Part shown: one piece after another, positions 19,448 through 26,565 of the stretch
How positions within the stretch are numbered: the stretch's first letter is position 1
Layout of the letters: each line of letters begins with the position of its first letter
From: DATAQC01 sp051005135
Lineage (GTDB): Bacteria; Actinomycetota; Acidimicrobiia; Acidimicrobiales; AC-14
Assembly (NCBI GenBank): GCA_051005135.1
Contig: JBPCJQ010000091.1
Span: 1-26,613 of the forward strand
Reading direction: 5' to 3'
Length of the DNA: 26,613 nucleotides
Position numbers and translations under genes: made by a program
Notes under the pieces: model-generated
Databases searched by the model: none
The model's input: the letters and a program-made list of their open reading frames with translations, nothing else
What the model was told of the DNA's origin: nothing

Positions 19448-20941
19448 GTGGCCCGCGTCGTAACCCGCTCGACGGTCGACGACGAGGGTCTCGCGGCCTG
19501 GCTGCGCCCCCGCCGCGACCTGGTGCTGGAGCGCGATTGCGGCGGTGGCCGTTTCGAGGCCGTCGAGGGGCCGGTGCGAGAGTACGCCCGGACGGTCGAA
19601 GTCGCCACTGGCGCCGGGCAGCGCCACGCCGTCACCCAGACGGTCGAGCTGACCCTGGCCGTGCCCTACTTCGGGTGGCTGTTCTGGGTGCCGTTCCGCC
19701 GGACCATGGGCCGCCCGGGAACCGATGGCTCGCCGTGGTGGGCTCCCCCGGCTCGACTCGACGCCCGGGCCGCCACCGTGCTCGGCAGCCTGGGCCTGTT
19801 GGCCATCGTCTTCGGGTACCTCAACACCCTGTTCACCCAGACCATCACCTTCGCCGCTGAGGAGCTCGGGGCCGGCAATGCTGCCCAGGGGCTGGCCGGG
19901 GCGGTGGTGCGGGTGGGCGGGTTGGTCGCGCTGGGGGTGGTAGCGGCGGCGGACCGGCACGGGCGGCGGACCGTGCTTCTCTGGTCAGCGGCGGCCGGGT
20001 GCGTGCTGGCCCTGACCGGGGCGGCAGCGCCGACCCTCGCCTGGCTCACCGTCAGCCAGACCTTCGCCCGGGCCTTTGCCACCGCCCTCTTGGTGCTGGT
20101 GGCCATCGTGGCCGCCGAGGAGATGCCCGCTGGCTCCCGAGCCTACGCGGTGAGCCTGCTGGCCATGGCAAGCGGCTTGGGCGCCGGCGTGTGCGTGCTC
20201 AGCCTGCGCCTGGCCGACCTCGGGCCTCGAGGCTGGCGCCTGCTCTACCTGGTGCCGGTGCTGGGGCTGCCCGCCGTCGCCGGGGTCCGCCGCCGGTTGC
20301 CCGAGAGTCGCCGCTTCGTAGACCGTTCGCCGCAGCGAGCGGGAATCTCTGGCCACGGGAAGCGGCTGTGGCTGCTGGGGGCGGCGGGGCTGCTCACCAA
20401 CGTCTTCATCGCCCCTCAATCGCAGTTCGCCAACCGCTTCCTGCGGGTCGAGCGGGGGCTCTCCGGTGGGCGCATCGGTGTCTTCTCCCTGGCCACGGGT
20501 ACGCCCGCGGGGATCGGCATCGTCGTCGGCGGCCGGCTGGCCGACACCCACGGCCGGCGCCGAGTGGGGGCGGGCTGCATCGCGGCCGGCACCGTCTGCA
20601 CAGTGCTGTTCTTCTTCTCCCGGGGCTGGGCCATGTGGGCGTGGGCCCTGGTGGGCACCACCGTGTCCGACGCGTCGATCCCCGCCCTCGGCGTGTACGG
20701 GCCCGAGCTGTTCCCCACCTCCATGCGCGGCCGGGCCAACGGCATCGTGGCCGTCTGCGCCTTGGCGGGCAGCGCCATCGGGCTGGGCGCCGGCGGCCTG
20801 TTGGCCGACTCGCTGGGCGGCATCGGTCCCGCCATGGCCGTGCTGTCGTTCGGGCCTGCCGTCGTCGCCGTGCTCGTCCTCGCCCGGTACCCCGAGACCG
20901 CCGGCCGCGAGCTCGAGGACCTCAACCCCGAAGACCGCTGA
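19448..20941 (+). CDS. MFS transporter with soluble N-terminal extension
   Basis: The frame is open from ATG 19361, but that start would overlap the divergent NifU start; GTG 19448 is my choice (497 residues). Neither has a clear ribosome site, so the start is uncertain. Residues ~15-85 are soluble and look like part of a START/SRPBCC-type fold (RDLVLERDCGGGRF, ARTVEV, TLAVPYFGWLF). From ~108 on there are about 12 hydrophobic segments typical of the major facilitator superfamily, with the cytoplasmic loop motif ADRHGRR in the first half and its repeat GGRLADTHGRRR in the second half. The LFPTSMRGRANG stretch (about 425) resembles the sugar-porter-like motif before helix 11. The substrate cannot be inferred. 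Convergent with the Lys-rich gene, 11 nt apart. Confidence 0.82.
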   Translation: MARVVTRSTVDDEGLAAWLRPRRDLVLERDCGGGRFEAVEGPVREYARTVEVATGAGQRHAVTQTVELTLAVPYFGWLFWVPFRRTMGRPGTDGSPWWAPPARLDARAATVLGSLGLLAIVFGYLNTLFTQTITFAAEELGAGNAAQGLAGAVVRVGGLVALGVVAAADRHGRRTVLLWSAAAGCVLALTGAAAPTLAWLTVSQTFARAFATALLVLVAIVAAEEMPAGSRAYAVSLLAMASGLGAGVCVLSLRLADLGPRGWRLLYLVPVLGLPAVAGVRRRLPESRRFVDRSPQRAGISGHGKRLWLLGAAGLLTNVFIAPQSQFANRFLRVERGLSGGRIGVFSLATGTPAGIGIVVGGRLADTHGRRRVGAGCIAAGTVCTVLFFFSRGWAMWAWALVGTTVSDASIPALGVYGPELFPTSMRGRANGIVAVCALAGSAIGLGAGGLLADSLGGIGPAMAVLSFGPAVVAVLVLARYPETAGRELEDLNPEDR

Positions 20942-20952
20942 ACCCCAGAGTT

Positions 20953-21399
20953 CTACGATCGCCCGTCTGGTTGACCCAGCACCAGCGCCGCCACCAGGGC
21001 GGCACCCAGCACCGCCAGTGACCACCGCTTGCCCCGTCCCCTGACCGTGGCCAGGGCAGCGAACACGGCGATGATCGCCACCACGATGCCGCGTTTGGCC
21101 ACGCCCGACCCGAGCTCGGCCGGCACGCGTGGGGAAGGAGCCGGACCCAGGGGGGTGACCGGAACCGACGGGCTGCGCGGCATGGCCCTGTCGGGGACCG
21201 CCCTGTCGGGGACCGCCCTGTCGGGGACCACCTTCTTCGCTGCCACCTTCTTGGCCGCGCCCCTCTTCTTCGCTGCCACCTTCTTGGCTGGGACCGACCT
21301 GTTGGCGGCTGCCTTCTTGGCCGTCTTCTTGGCCGGGCCCGCCGTCTTGGCGGCTGCCTTCTTGGCGGGGCGACGCCTTGGGGAATCGTCAATGGGCAT
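20953..21399 (-). CDS. Lys/Ala/Pro-rich protein with two C-terminal membrane segments
   Basis: A 148-residue protein with no recognised enzymatic domain. Residues 11-57 are a lysine/alanine/proline-rich, histone H1-like region with repeated AKK and VAAKK units. Residues 58-72 are three VPDRA repeats, followed by a Pro-rich linker. Two hydrophobic segments at about 104-118 and 126-142 end just before the C-terminus. A basic N-terminus and membrane anchor suggest that the tail could bind nucleic acid or other polyanions near the membrane, but this is inference. The ATG at 21399 has a strong AGGAGG ribosome site, and TAGGGT at 21438-21443 on the same strand is a possible -10. DNA repeats within it are listed separately. 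No homologue is named. Confidence 0.78.
   Translation of the reverse strand: MPIDDSPRRRPAKKAAAKTAGPAKKTAKKAAANRSVPAKKVAAKKRGAAKKVAAKKVVPDRAVPDRAVPDRAMPRSPSVPVTPLGPAPSPRVPAELGSGVAKRGIVVAIIAVFAALATVRGRGKRWSLAVLGAALVAALVLGQPDGRS
21185..21229. repeat. Three perfect 15-bp tandem repeats (VPDRA units)
   Basis: GCCCTGTCGGGGACC occurs three times in a row at 21185-21199, 21200-21214 and 21215-21229, encoding the VPDRA repeats of the Lys-rich protein on the minus strand. Identity at third positions suggests recent slippage, so copy number may vary between strains. A second repeat, a 24-bp unit at 21232-21255 and 21265-21288, encodes two copies of the AKKVAAKK segment. Confidence 0.9.
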
Positions 21400-21457
21400 G
21401 GTCTCCTCCTGGGTTGGCCGCCCGCCGAGCTCCCAAGACCCTAGGACGAGCAGCGCC

Positions 21458-22057
21458 CTAGCCGAGGCTCAACACCCAGTCGCGCACGATCGTGGCGACC
21501 TGGGCGTCTCGACGGCGAAGGCCGTGGTCGCCACCTTCCAGCCACACATGGGTGACTGGCCCGGCGATCGCCGCCGCGGCTTCCTCCAGCTCGGCCGGTG
21601 CCGCCAGGGCGTCACGGGTGCCTGACACGAACAGGCAGGGCACATGCAAGGCGGGCAGGTGCGCGGTGCGGGCCCGGTCGGGACGCCCTGGCGGGTGCAG
21701 CGGATAGCTCACGAGCACCAGTCCCAAGCTGGGAAGGCCGTCGGCCACGGCCATGGAGGCGATGCGCCCTCCCATCGATCTTCCGCCCACCACCAGGCGG
21801 CCAGGAGCCAAGCCGGTGCGGGCGGCCAGGGCGGCCGCCCCCTCCACCACCGCTGCCACCAGCACGGGCGCCCGGTCGGGCGCCTTGCGACCGGCCCGCC
21901 GGTAAGGGAAGTCCAGCCTCTCCACGGGCACTCCCGCCGGCCTCAGCGCCTCCTCGATCGCCACCAGCGAGGCCTGGTTGCGGTCAGCACCCGCCCCGGG
22001 GGTGAGCAACAGGGCCCGAGCGGCCCTCTGAGCGGGGGGCATGGCTCGATCGCTCAC
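21458..22057 (-). CDS. Alpha/beta hydrolase (KANL3/Tex30-like family)
   Basis: A 199-residue alpha/beta hydrolase. It begins RALLLTPGAGADRNQASLVAIEEAL (14-38, abbreviated), the typical GAG-type oxyanion stretch of small dienelactone-hydrolase-like proteins. The nucleophile elbow is GGRSMGG (91-97) with Ser94; Asp149 in VSGTRDAL and His178 in EGGDHGL complete the triad. The family (KANL3/Tex30-like) has few characterised bacterial members, so the substrate is unknown. The GTG at 22057 overlaps the TGA of the J-domain gene by 4 nt; an ATG at 22042 is an alternative start. It is the last gene of the 22752 transcription unit. Confidence 0.86.
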   Translation of the reverse strand: MSDRAMPPAQRAARALLLTPGAGADRNQASLVAIEEALRPAGVPVERLDFPYRRAGRKAPDRAPVLVAAVVEGAAALAARTGLAPGRLVVGGRSMGGRIASMAVADGLPSLGLVLVSYPLHPPGRPDRARTAHLPALHVPCLFVSGTRDALAAPAELEEAAAAIAGPVTHVWLEGGDHGLRRRDAQVATIVRDWVLSLG

Positions 22058-22752
22058 GCCAGCAGGATGCGGCGGGCCTCGGTCAGCTCCAGAATGCGCT
22101 GGCCCGCCCCCTCCGTCCGGGCGCCGTGGTCGGGATGTGACTCGCGGATGAGGTTGCGGAACCGGCGCATGACCTCGGTTCGCGCCGGGCTGGTGTCGGG
22201 CCCGAACCCCAGCACCTGCAGCGCCCAACGCTCGTCGGTCGGGAAGAGCCGCCACGACCGGGGCGAGGCACTGGTGACGTCGTTGAGATGGGAGATGAGG
22301 GCAGCATCGACTTCGCCGTCCCATCGCAGCGCCTTGCGCAGGGCGGCGAACACCGCCGGGCGGATCGCGGAGTGGATGCGGCCGGCCGCGTACACCGCGC
22401 CCAGGAGCTGGGGCACGGCCAAGCCATGGCCGTCGAGCTCGAAGTGCATCTGCTCGCCGTTGCCCACCAGCTTGTGGCGGCTGCGATCGAGGCCGACCAC
22501 ATCGGTCTGCAGCCGGTGGCGCAGCCGCGGCTGGGCCACACGGTGGCCGTTCTCCAGGTCGTCGAGGAGGTCGACGAGCTCGTCACGCAGCTCGGGCCCG
22601 AGGTCGTCGACGTAGGCGGCGACGATGCCTCCGAGCAGCACTCCGCCAGCACCGGGGGCGGGGTCGGTGGGCAGCCACTGGGAGCCGAGCGCGATCCGCC
22701 GGGTGGGCGCGACGGCCCGGGTGTGGCGGATCTCGAGCTCAGCCAGCAGCAC
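22054..22752 (-). CDS. Protein with C-terminal J-domain (DnaJ-like), function unknown
   Basis: A 232-residue protein whose last ~55 residues look like a degenerate J-domain: ALQVLGFGPDTSPARTEVMRRFRNLIRESHPDHG, with the HPD tripeptide at 206-208. J-domains stimulate Hsp70 (DnaK). The rest (1-175) has no recognised motif; it contains LGGIVAAYVDDLGPELRDELVDLLDDLE, a helical acidic segment, and RHRLQTDVVGLDRSRHKL. Unlike classical DnaJ the J-domain is C-terminal and there is no Gly/Phe or zinc region. The start is GTG 22752 with TACCGT 6 nt upstream. It overlaps the alpha/beta hydrolase start by 4 nt. The zinc-ribbon gene lies 57 nt upstream on the same strand. Confidence 0.8.
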   Translation of the reverse strand: MLLAELEIRHTRAVAPTRRIALGSQWLPTDPAPGAGGVLLGGIVAAYVDDLGPELRDELVDLLDDLENGHRVAQPRLRHRLQTDVVGLDRSRHKLVGNGEQMHFELDGHGLAVPQLLGAVYAAGRIHSAIRPAVFAALRKALRWDGEVDAALISHLNDVTSASPRSWRLFPTDERWALQVLGFGPDTSPARTEVMRRFRNLIRESHPDHGARTEGAGQRILELTEARRILLA

Positions 22753-22758
22753 GCAGGC

Positions 22759-22764
22759 ACGGTA
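22759..22764 (-). promoter_or_regulatory. Putative -10 element, leaderless promoter of J-domain gene
   Basis: TACCGT on the minus strand within TATACCGT, ending 6 nt before the GTG at 22752. It gives the J-domain/hydrolase pair its own promoter inside the 57-nt gap after the zinc-ribbon gene. Confidence 0.55.
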
Positions 22765-22809
22765 TACGGGGCCGGAGCCGTGGCCAGTGGCCGCCCGAAC
22801 GGCGGGCCG

Positions 22810-23466
22810 TTAGACGTAAGCTCGAAGCACCTCTCGCAGCAGGCGGGCGTCGGCCGCCACCACCTCGTCGGGAGCATGGGCGTCGAGGTCGCCGCACAAC
22901 GCCGTCGCCAGCTCCCGCACCTTCTGCCACAGCTCGGGTTCGATCCCGTAGGGCGGCTCGCTGTCGTCGACCACCCCGGCGGCGAGGCCCAGCTCGGCCG
23001 AGACCACCTCGTCATCGGGTTCGTGCATGAGGCGATCGGCGGCCACGAACAGGTCGGCCATCGCCGCCTGAGCCGCTGAGTCGGAGTCGACTTCGCCGGT
23101 ACCCTCGTCCACGTCGGCATCGGCCTCGTCGCGGGCGGCCCCGTCGCCGGCGGCCTCGTCGAGATTGCCGGCCGAGCCCTCCAGGGCGTCGAGCACGTTC
23201 TCGGTGGCCTCGTCGTCGATCTCGCGCACGGCCAGGATGAGCCCCGGCTCCCAACGCGACGGGATGCCCCGCTCGGCCAGCGCGGTGGTGAGCTCGACGC
23301 GAGCCGGCACCGGCCAGTCATCGAGCTCGTAGACCACCTCGTCGACGCTGTCGTCGGTGGCCAGGGTGGGCGGCGATGCCTCGCCCAGCGACACCTTGCA
23401 GTCCCAGCACCCAGCTTCGGACAGCGCGTACTCAGCACCGCAGAAGGGGCAACAGCCGGTGATCAT
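22810..23466 (-). CDS. Zinc-ribbon protein with acidic linker, function unknown
   Basis: A 218-residue protein. The N-terminus is a zinc ribbon: Cys6-Pro-Phe-Cys9 and Cys20-Trp-Asp-Cys23 (an additional Cys5), with Gly10 after the first pair. Residues ~45-92 (YELDDWPVPARVELTTALAERGIPSRWEPG and LILAVREIDDEATENVL, in part) resemble the DUF2007-type putative signal-transducing domain. Residues ~95-131 are very acidic and low complexity. The C-terminal third is helical and ends LLREVLRAYV. ATG 23466 has a GGAGGA ribosome site 7 nt upstream. It follows the deacetylase stop by 19 nt, so it is probably in the deacetylase operon. No function is known to me. Confidence 0.8.
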   Translation of the reverse strand: MITGCCPFCGAEYALSEAGCWDCKVSLGEASPPTLATDDSVDEVVYELDDWPVPARVELTTALAERGIPSRWEPGLILAVREIDDEATENVLDALEGSAGNLDEAAGDGAARDEADADVDEGTGEVDSDSAAQAAMADLFVAADRLMHEPDDEVVSAELGLAAGVVDDSEPPYGIEPELWQKVRELATALCGDLDAHAPDEVVAADARLLREVLRAYV

Positions 23467-23485
23467 GGACGGTCCTCCAGGGGGA

Positions 23486-24253
23486 TCAAGGAGCGGCCCG
23501 CGCCGCTGCGGCCACCGGGGAAGCTGCCCGCAGCAAGGTGTCGACGTCGACCACCCGGTACCCTCGCGACGCCAGGCCGCCGAGCAGCAGGGGCAGGGCG
23601 GCCAAGGTCCTCGACCGGTCAGGTACGCCGCCGTCGTGGGCCAGGATGATCGTGCCCGGACGCACGCGCGTCAGCATGCGTGCCACGCCGCCGGCGACGC
23701 CGTCGGCATGGTCGACGAAGCGCTCCACGGTGAGGTTCCAGAAGACGGTGCGGTACTGGCTGGCGTCGGCCAGCACCCCGACGGCCTCGTCGGTGTAGCC
23801 GTAGGGAGGCCGGAAGAGGTGGGGTTCGGGTGCCCCCGCCGAGCGGAGGGCGTCCGCCCCCTTGGCGATCTCCGCCTGCACGGCCGACGGCGACAGCGTG
23901 GCCAGGTCGGGGTGAGACCAGGTGTGGTCGCCGATCTGGTTGCCGGCCGCCAGCTCGGCCTGCACCAGGTCGGGACGGGCGAGCACCTGGCGTCCCACGT
24001 CGAAGAAGGTGGCCGTGGCATGGAACCGGTGCAGCAGGGCCAGCACCTGTGGCGTCCACCGGGGATCGGGGCCGTCGTCGAAGGTGAGCGCCACCAGGTG
24101 CTGGTTGGTGCGCACCCCGAAGACCACCGCCCCCGGGGTGGCTCTGGGCTCGGGCGAATCGCCGGCCGAGGACCGAGGCACCACCACCAGGGCAGAGGCA
24201 AACCCGACCGCGGCCGACAGGATGCAGGCCAGGACGGTCCGGTGACGTTGCAC
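23486..24253 (-). CDS. Polysaccharide deacetylase (carbohydrate esterase 4), secreted or membrane-anchored
   Basis: Removes N- or O-acetyl groups from polysaccharides such as peptidoglycan. The 255-residue protein begins VQRHRTVLAC and has a hydrophobic stretch at 7-25, a likely signal anchor. CE4 motifs follow in order: TFDDGPDP (57-64, Asp59 and Asp60), HTWSHPDL (110-117, metal ligands His110 and His114), RPPYG (148-152) and LAHDGG with His206. I chose GTG 24253 because it gives a compact signal segment and TACGCT lies 7 nt upstream; an ATG at 24295 would overlap glpX. It diverges from glpX with 40 nt between. The likely site of action is the cell envelope. Confidence 0.92.
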   Translation of the reverse strand: MQRHRTVLACILSAAVGFASALVVVPRSSAGDSPEPRATPGAVVFGVRTNQHLVALTFDDGPDPRWTPQVLALLHRFHATATFFDVGRQVLARPDLVQAELAAGNQIGDHTWSHPDLATLSPSAVQAEIAKGADALRSAGAPEPHLFRPPYGYTDEAVGVLADASQYRTVFWNLTVERFVDHADGVAGGVARMLTRVRPGTIILAHDGGVPDRSRTLAALPLLLGGLASRGYRVVDVDTLLRAASPVAAAARAAP

Positions 24254-24260
24254 GGCGCGA

Positions 24261-24266
24261 AGCGTA
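24261..24266 (-). promoter_or_regulatory. Putative -10 element, leaderless promoter of deacetylase gene
   Basis: TACGCT on the minus strand, 7 nt before the GTG at 24253. With the glpX -10 on the other strand only 14 nt away, the two divergent promoters must overlap in their upstream parts. Confidence 0.55.
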
Positions 24267-24280
24267 GGGCGTTGGGGGGC

Positions 24281-24286
24281 TAACGT
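24281..24286 (+). promoter_or_regulatory. Putative -10 element, leaderless promoter of glpX
   Basis: TAACGT followed by 7 nt and the ATG at 24294. No ribosome site precedes the ATG, consistent with a leaderless transcript. Confidence 0.6.
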
Positions 24287-24293
24287 CGCACCC

Positions 24294-25295
24294 ATGAGCG
24301 CAGCCGAACAGCAGGCCTTCGATCGCAACCTGGCCATGGAGTTCGTGAGGGTGACAGAGGTCGCCGCCCTGGCGGCATCACGGTGGATGGGCCGGGGCGA
24401 GAAGGAGAAGGCCGACGGGGCCGCCACCGGGGCCATGCGGGTGCTGCTGCGGTCGGTGGCCTGCGACGGCATCATTGTGATCGGCGAGGGCGAGAAGGAC
24501 GAAGCCCCCATGCTCTACAACGGGGAGCAGGTGGGCGACGGCACTCCGCCCGAGATCGACATCGCCGTCGACCCCCTCGAAGGCACCACCCTCACCGCCC
24601 TGGGCCGGCCCAACGCCTTGGCCGTCATCGCGGTGTCCGACCGCGGCACCATGTACGACCCGCCCGGTTTCTACATGGAGAAGATCGCGGTGGGGCCCGA
24701 GGCGGTGGGCAGCATCGACATCGACCGCTCCCCAACCGATAACCTCCAGGCGGTCGCCAAGGCCACCGGCAGGCACGTCAACGACCTCACGGCCGTCATC
24801 CTCGACCGCCCCCGCCACGACGACCTCATCGCCGAGGTACGGGAGGCCGGCGCCCGGATCCGCCTCATCCAGGATGGCGACGTGGCCGGCGCCATCTCCA
24901 CTGGTTGGCCCGAAGCCGGCGCCGACATCCTCTTCGGCATCGGCGGCACCCCCGAGGGTGTGATCTCCGCCGCCGCCATCAAGTGCCTCGGGGGCGAGAT
25001 GCTGGCCCGCCTGGCACCGCAGAAGGAGGGCGAGCTGGAGGCCATCAAGGAGGCCGGCCGCGAGGCCGACCTCACCATGATCCTCACCCAGGACGACCTG
25101 GTGAGGGGCAACAACTGTTTCTTCGCCGCCACTGGGGTCACCGACGGCGAGCTGCTGCGGGGCGTGCACTACGACCGCCGGGGCGCCTCCACCCAGTCGC
25201 TGGTCATGCGCTCCAAGTCCGGCACCGTTCGCACCGTGAGCGCCCGCCACAGCCTCGACAAGCTCCGCGGCTTCTCCGCCATCGACTTCGGCTGA
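24294..25295 (+). CDS. glpX: Class II fructose-1,6-bisphosphatase GlpX
   Basis: Hydrolyses fructose-1,6-bisphosphate to fructose-6-phosphate, the committed step of gluconeogenesis. The 333-residue protein has the class II hallmarks: DRNLAMEFVRVTEVAALAASRW (10-31, abbreviated), GEGEKDEAPMLYNGE (64-78) and the metal/phosphate motif DPLEGTT (93-99). GIGGTPEGVISAAAIKCLGGEM follows at about 215-236. Length matches the family. In mycobacteria GlpX is the main fructose-bisphosphatase. The ATG at 24294 is supported by a TAACGT -10 7 nt upstream. It makes hexose phosphate that can feed the glucan pathway of this window, but there is no co-transcription. Confidence 0.96.
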   Translation: MSAAEQQAFDRNLAMEFVRVTEVAALAASRWMGRGEKEKADGAATGAMRVLLRSVACDGIIVIGEGEKDEAPMLYNGEQVGDGTPPEIDIAVDPLEGTTLTALGRPNALAVIAVSDRGTMYDPPGFYMEKIAVGPEAVGSIDIDRSPTDNLQAVAKATGRHVNDLTAVILDRPRHDDLIAEVREAGARIRLIQDGDVAGAISTGWPEAGADILFGIGGTPEGVISAAAIKCLGGEMLARLAPQKEGELEAIKEAGREADLTMILTQDDLVRGNNCFFAATGVTDGELLRGVHYDRRGASTQSLVMRSKSGTVRTVSARHSLDKLRGFSAIDFG

Positions 25296-25309
25296 GCCCA
25301 GCCCGCCGG

Positions 25310-25572
25310 GTGCGGCTGCTGCTGGTATCGGGAAGCCTGAGGCACGGGTCGGTCAACGCCGCCGCGCTGCGCACTCTGGTCGCCGTTGCCCCGCCCGCGG
25401 TGGTGCCGGACGTGTACGACGGGATGGGCGCGCTGGCCACTTCAACCCCGACGACGACCGGGAGCCGCTGGCGCCAGCGATGGCCGACCTGCGGGCCCGG
25501 ATCGCCGTCGCCGATGCCGCCCTGTTCTGCACGCCGGAGTACGCAGGGCGCTGCCCGGCGCCAGAGACGTAG
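25310..25572 (+). pseudogene. NADPH-dependent FMN reductase remnant, two frameshifts and 3' truncation
   Basis: From GTG 25310 the frame reads RLLLVSGSLRHGSVNAAALR, the flavin-phosphate loop (GSxRxxSxN) of NADPH-dependent FMN reductases, and continues to DVYDGMGALA. At about 25436-25439 a one-base deletion shifts the match into another frame, which reads HFNPDDDREPLAPAM and AALFCTPEYAG. A second one-base deletion near 25546-25548 (GGG where GGGG is expected) shifts to ALPGA, after which the homology ends, where the full family continues for ~80 residues. The piece lies between glpX and the convergent fusion gene. Gene decay is the likely reason, because the 3' half is missing; sequencing error in the two homopolymer spots alone would not explain that. 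Confidence 0.8.
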
Positions 25573-25577
25573 CGCCG

Positions 25578-26540
25578 TCACAGGTCGCGGCGGAGCGCCA
25601 CGAACTCCCAGCCGTCCACCCACTCGGGGAAGCGTGACTCGTCGGCCCAGCCTCGGTGGTGCAGGAATCCGTGGCCCTGGCCGCCCACCCGCACCCTGGC
25701 AGCCAGGCGGCCGGCGCCGAGGTCCACGGCCCGGCTCTCGAACGACGCCAACAGCCGCGACCCCACGCCTGTGCCCCGGTGCGGGGCCGACACCACCAGG
25801 TTGTCGAGCTGGGCCACGCCTCCCCTGCCCCACCCCGTGGCCACTCCCGCCACCCGGCCCTCGCGACGGGCCGTGACAACCAGCCGCTCGTGGGGCAAGG
25901 CGGTCCCCAGCTCGGTGAAGCCCAGCACGTACCACTCGCGAGCCGACAGCTCGGCGGCCTCAGGGTCGAGAACGTCGCCCACCCACAGCTCCACCGGCAG
26001 GCCCCCCCGGCCAACCACCGCCGGCGCCTCGAGGGCGAAGTCGGCGATGGGCGCCCATACCCGCCCAGGTCCCTCCTGCAGGAGATGGATGCGCTCGAAG
26101 ATGACGTCGGTGCGGTAGTCGCAAAGCGCGGCCTGGGCGGCGACGATGCGCTCGGGGTCGGCCTCGTCGGCCACCGTCACATGGGGCACGAACGGCCAGG
26201 TGAGGGGCCGGGCCAGGGGCTCCCGGAACACCCGGTCGCGCAACGAGATGATCTCCTCCGCCCCCTCCTCCACCGGGAGGTAGAGCACGGGGTTGTCGGG
26301 CAGGAAGGTGGCGGGCGGGCCCAGGCAGGCGCGGATGGGCCGGGCGGTGGCCGCGGCCTGGCGCAGGACCGCGCAGGCGTCGTGCACCCGGTCGGCAGCC
26401 ACGTTGACGGGCGGCACCAGCGTGCAGTGGGGCGGCACCCGGCCGTAGGTGCCGTCACCGGTGGCTCGGCGCAGGGTGTCGATCTCCCGATCGAGCGGGG
26501 GCGGCAACACCAGCGCCACCCCCAGCCTGACCTTGGGCAT
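25578..26540 (-). CDS. Fusion of 2H phosphoesterase (2'-5' RNA ligase-like) and GNAT acetyltransferase
   Basis: A 320-residue two-domain protein. Residues 1-170 are a 2H phosphoesterase: RLGVALVLPPPLDREID at the N-terminus, the first HxT in PPHCTLVPP (His38, Thr40) and the second in FVPHVTVAD (His120, Thr122). Such domains cleave or form 2'-5' or cyclic phosphodiesters in RNA or nucleotides. Residues ~180-320 are a GNAT N-acetyltransferase: ELWVGDVLDPEAAELSAREWY, then LDNLVVSAPHRGTGVGSRLL, where RGTGVG (255-260) is the acetyl-CoA loop, and the C-terminal strand pair ending GWEFVALRRDL. ATG 26540 is preferred because the domain starts at once; an in-frame TTG at 26558 is less likely. Substrates of both domains are unknown. 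No promoter could be judged because the poly-G tract begins 25 nt upstream. Confidence 0.9.
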   Translation of the reverse strand: MPKVRLGVALVLPPPLDREIDTLRRATGDGTYGRVPPHCTLVPPVNVAADRVHDACAVLRQAAATARPIRACLGPPATFLPDNPVLYLPVEEGAEEIISLRDRVFREPLARPLTWPFVPHVTVADEADPERIVAAQAALCDYRTDVIFERIHLLQEGPGRVWAPIADFALEAPAVVGRGGLPVELWVGDVLDPEAAELSAREWYVLGFTELGTALPHERLVVTARREGRVAGVATGWGRGGVAQLDNLVVSAPHRGTGVGSRLLASFESRAVDLGAGRLAARVRVGGQGHGFLHHRGWADESRFPEWVDGWEFVALRRDL

Positions 26541-26565
26541 GCCGCCATTCAACCCCAACTTTGGC

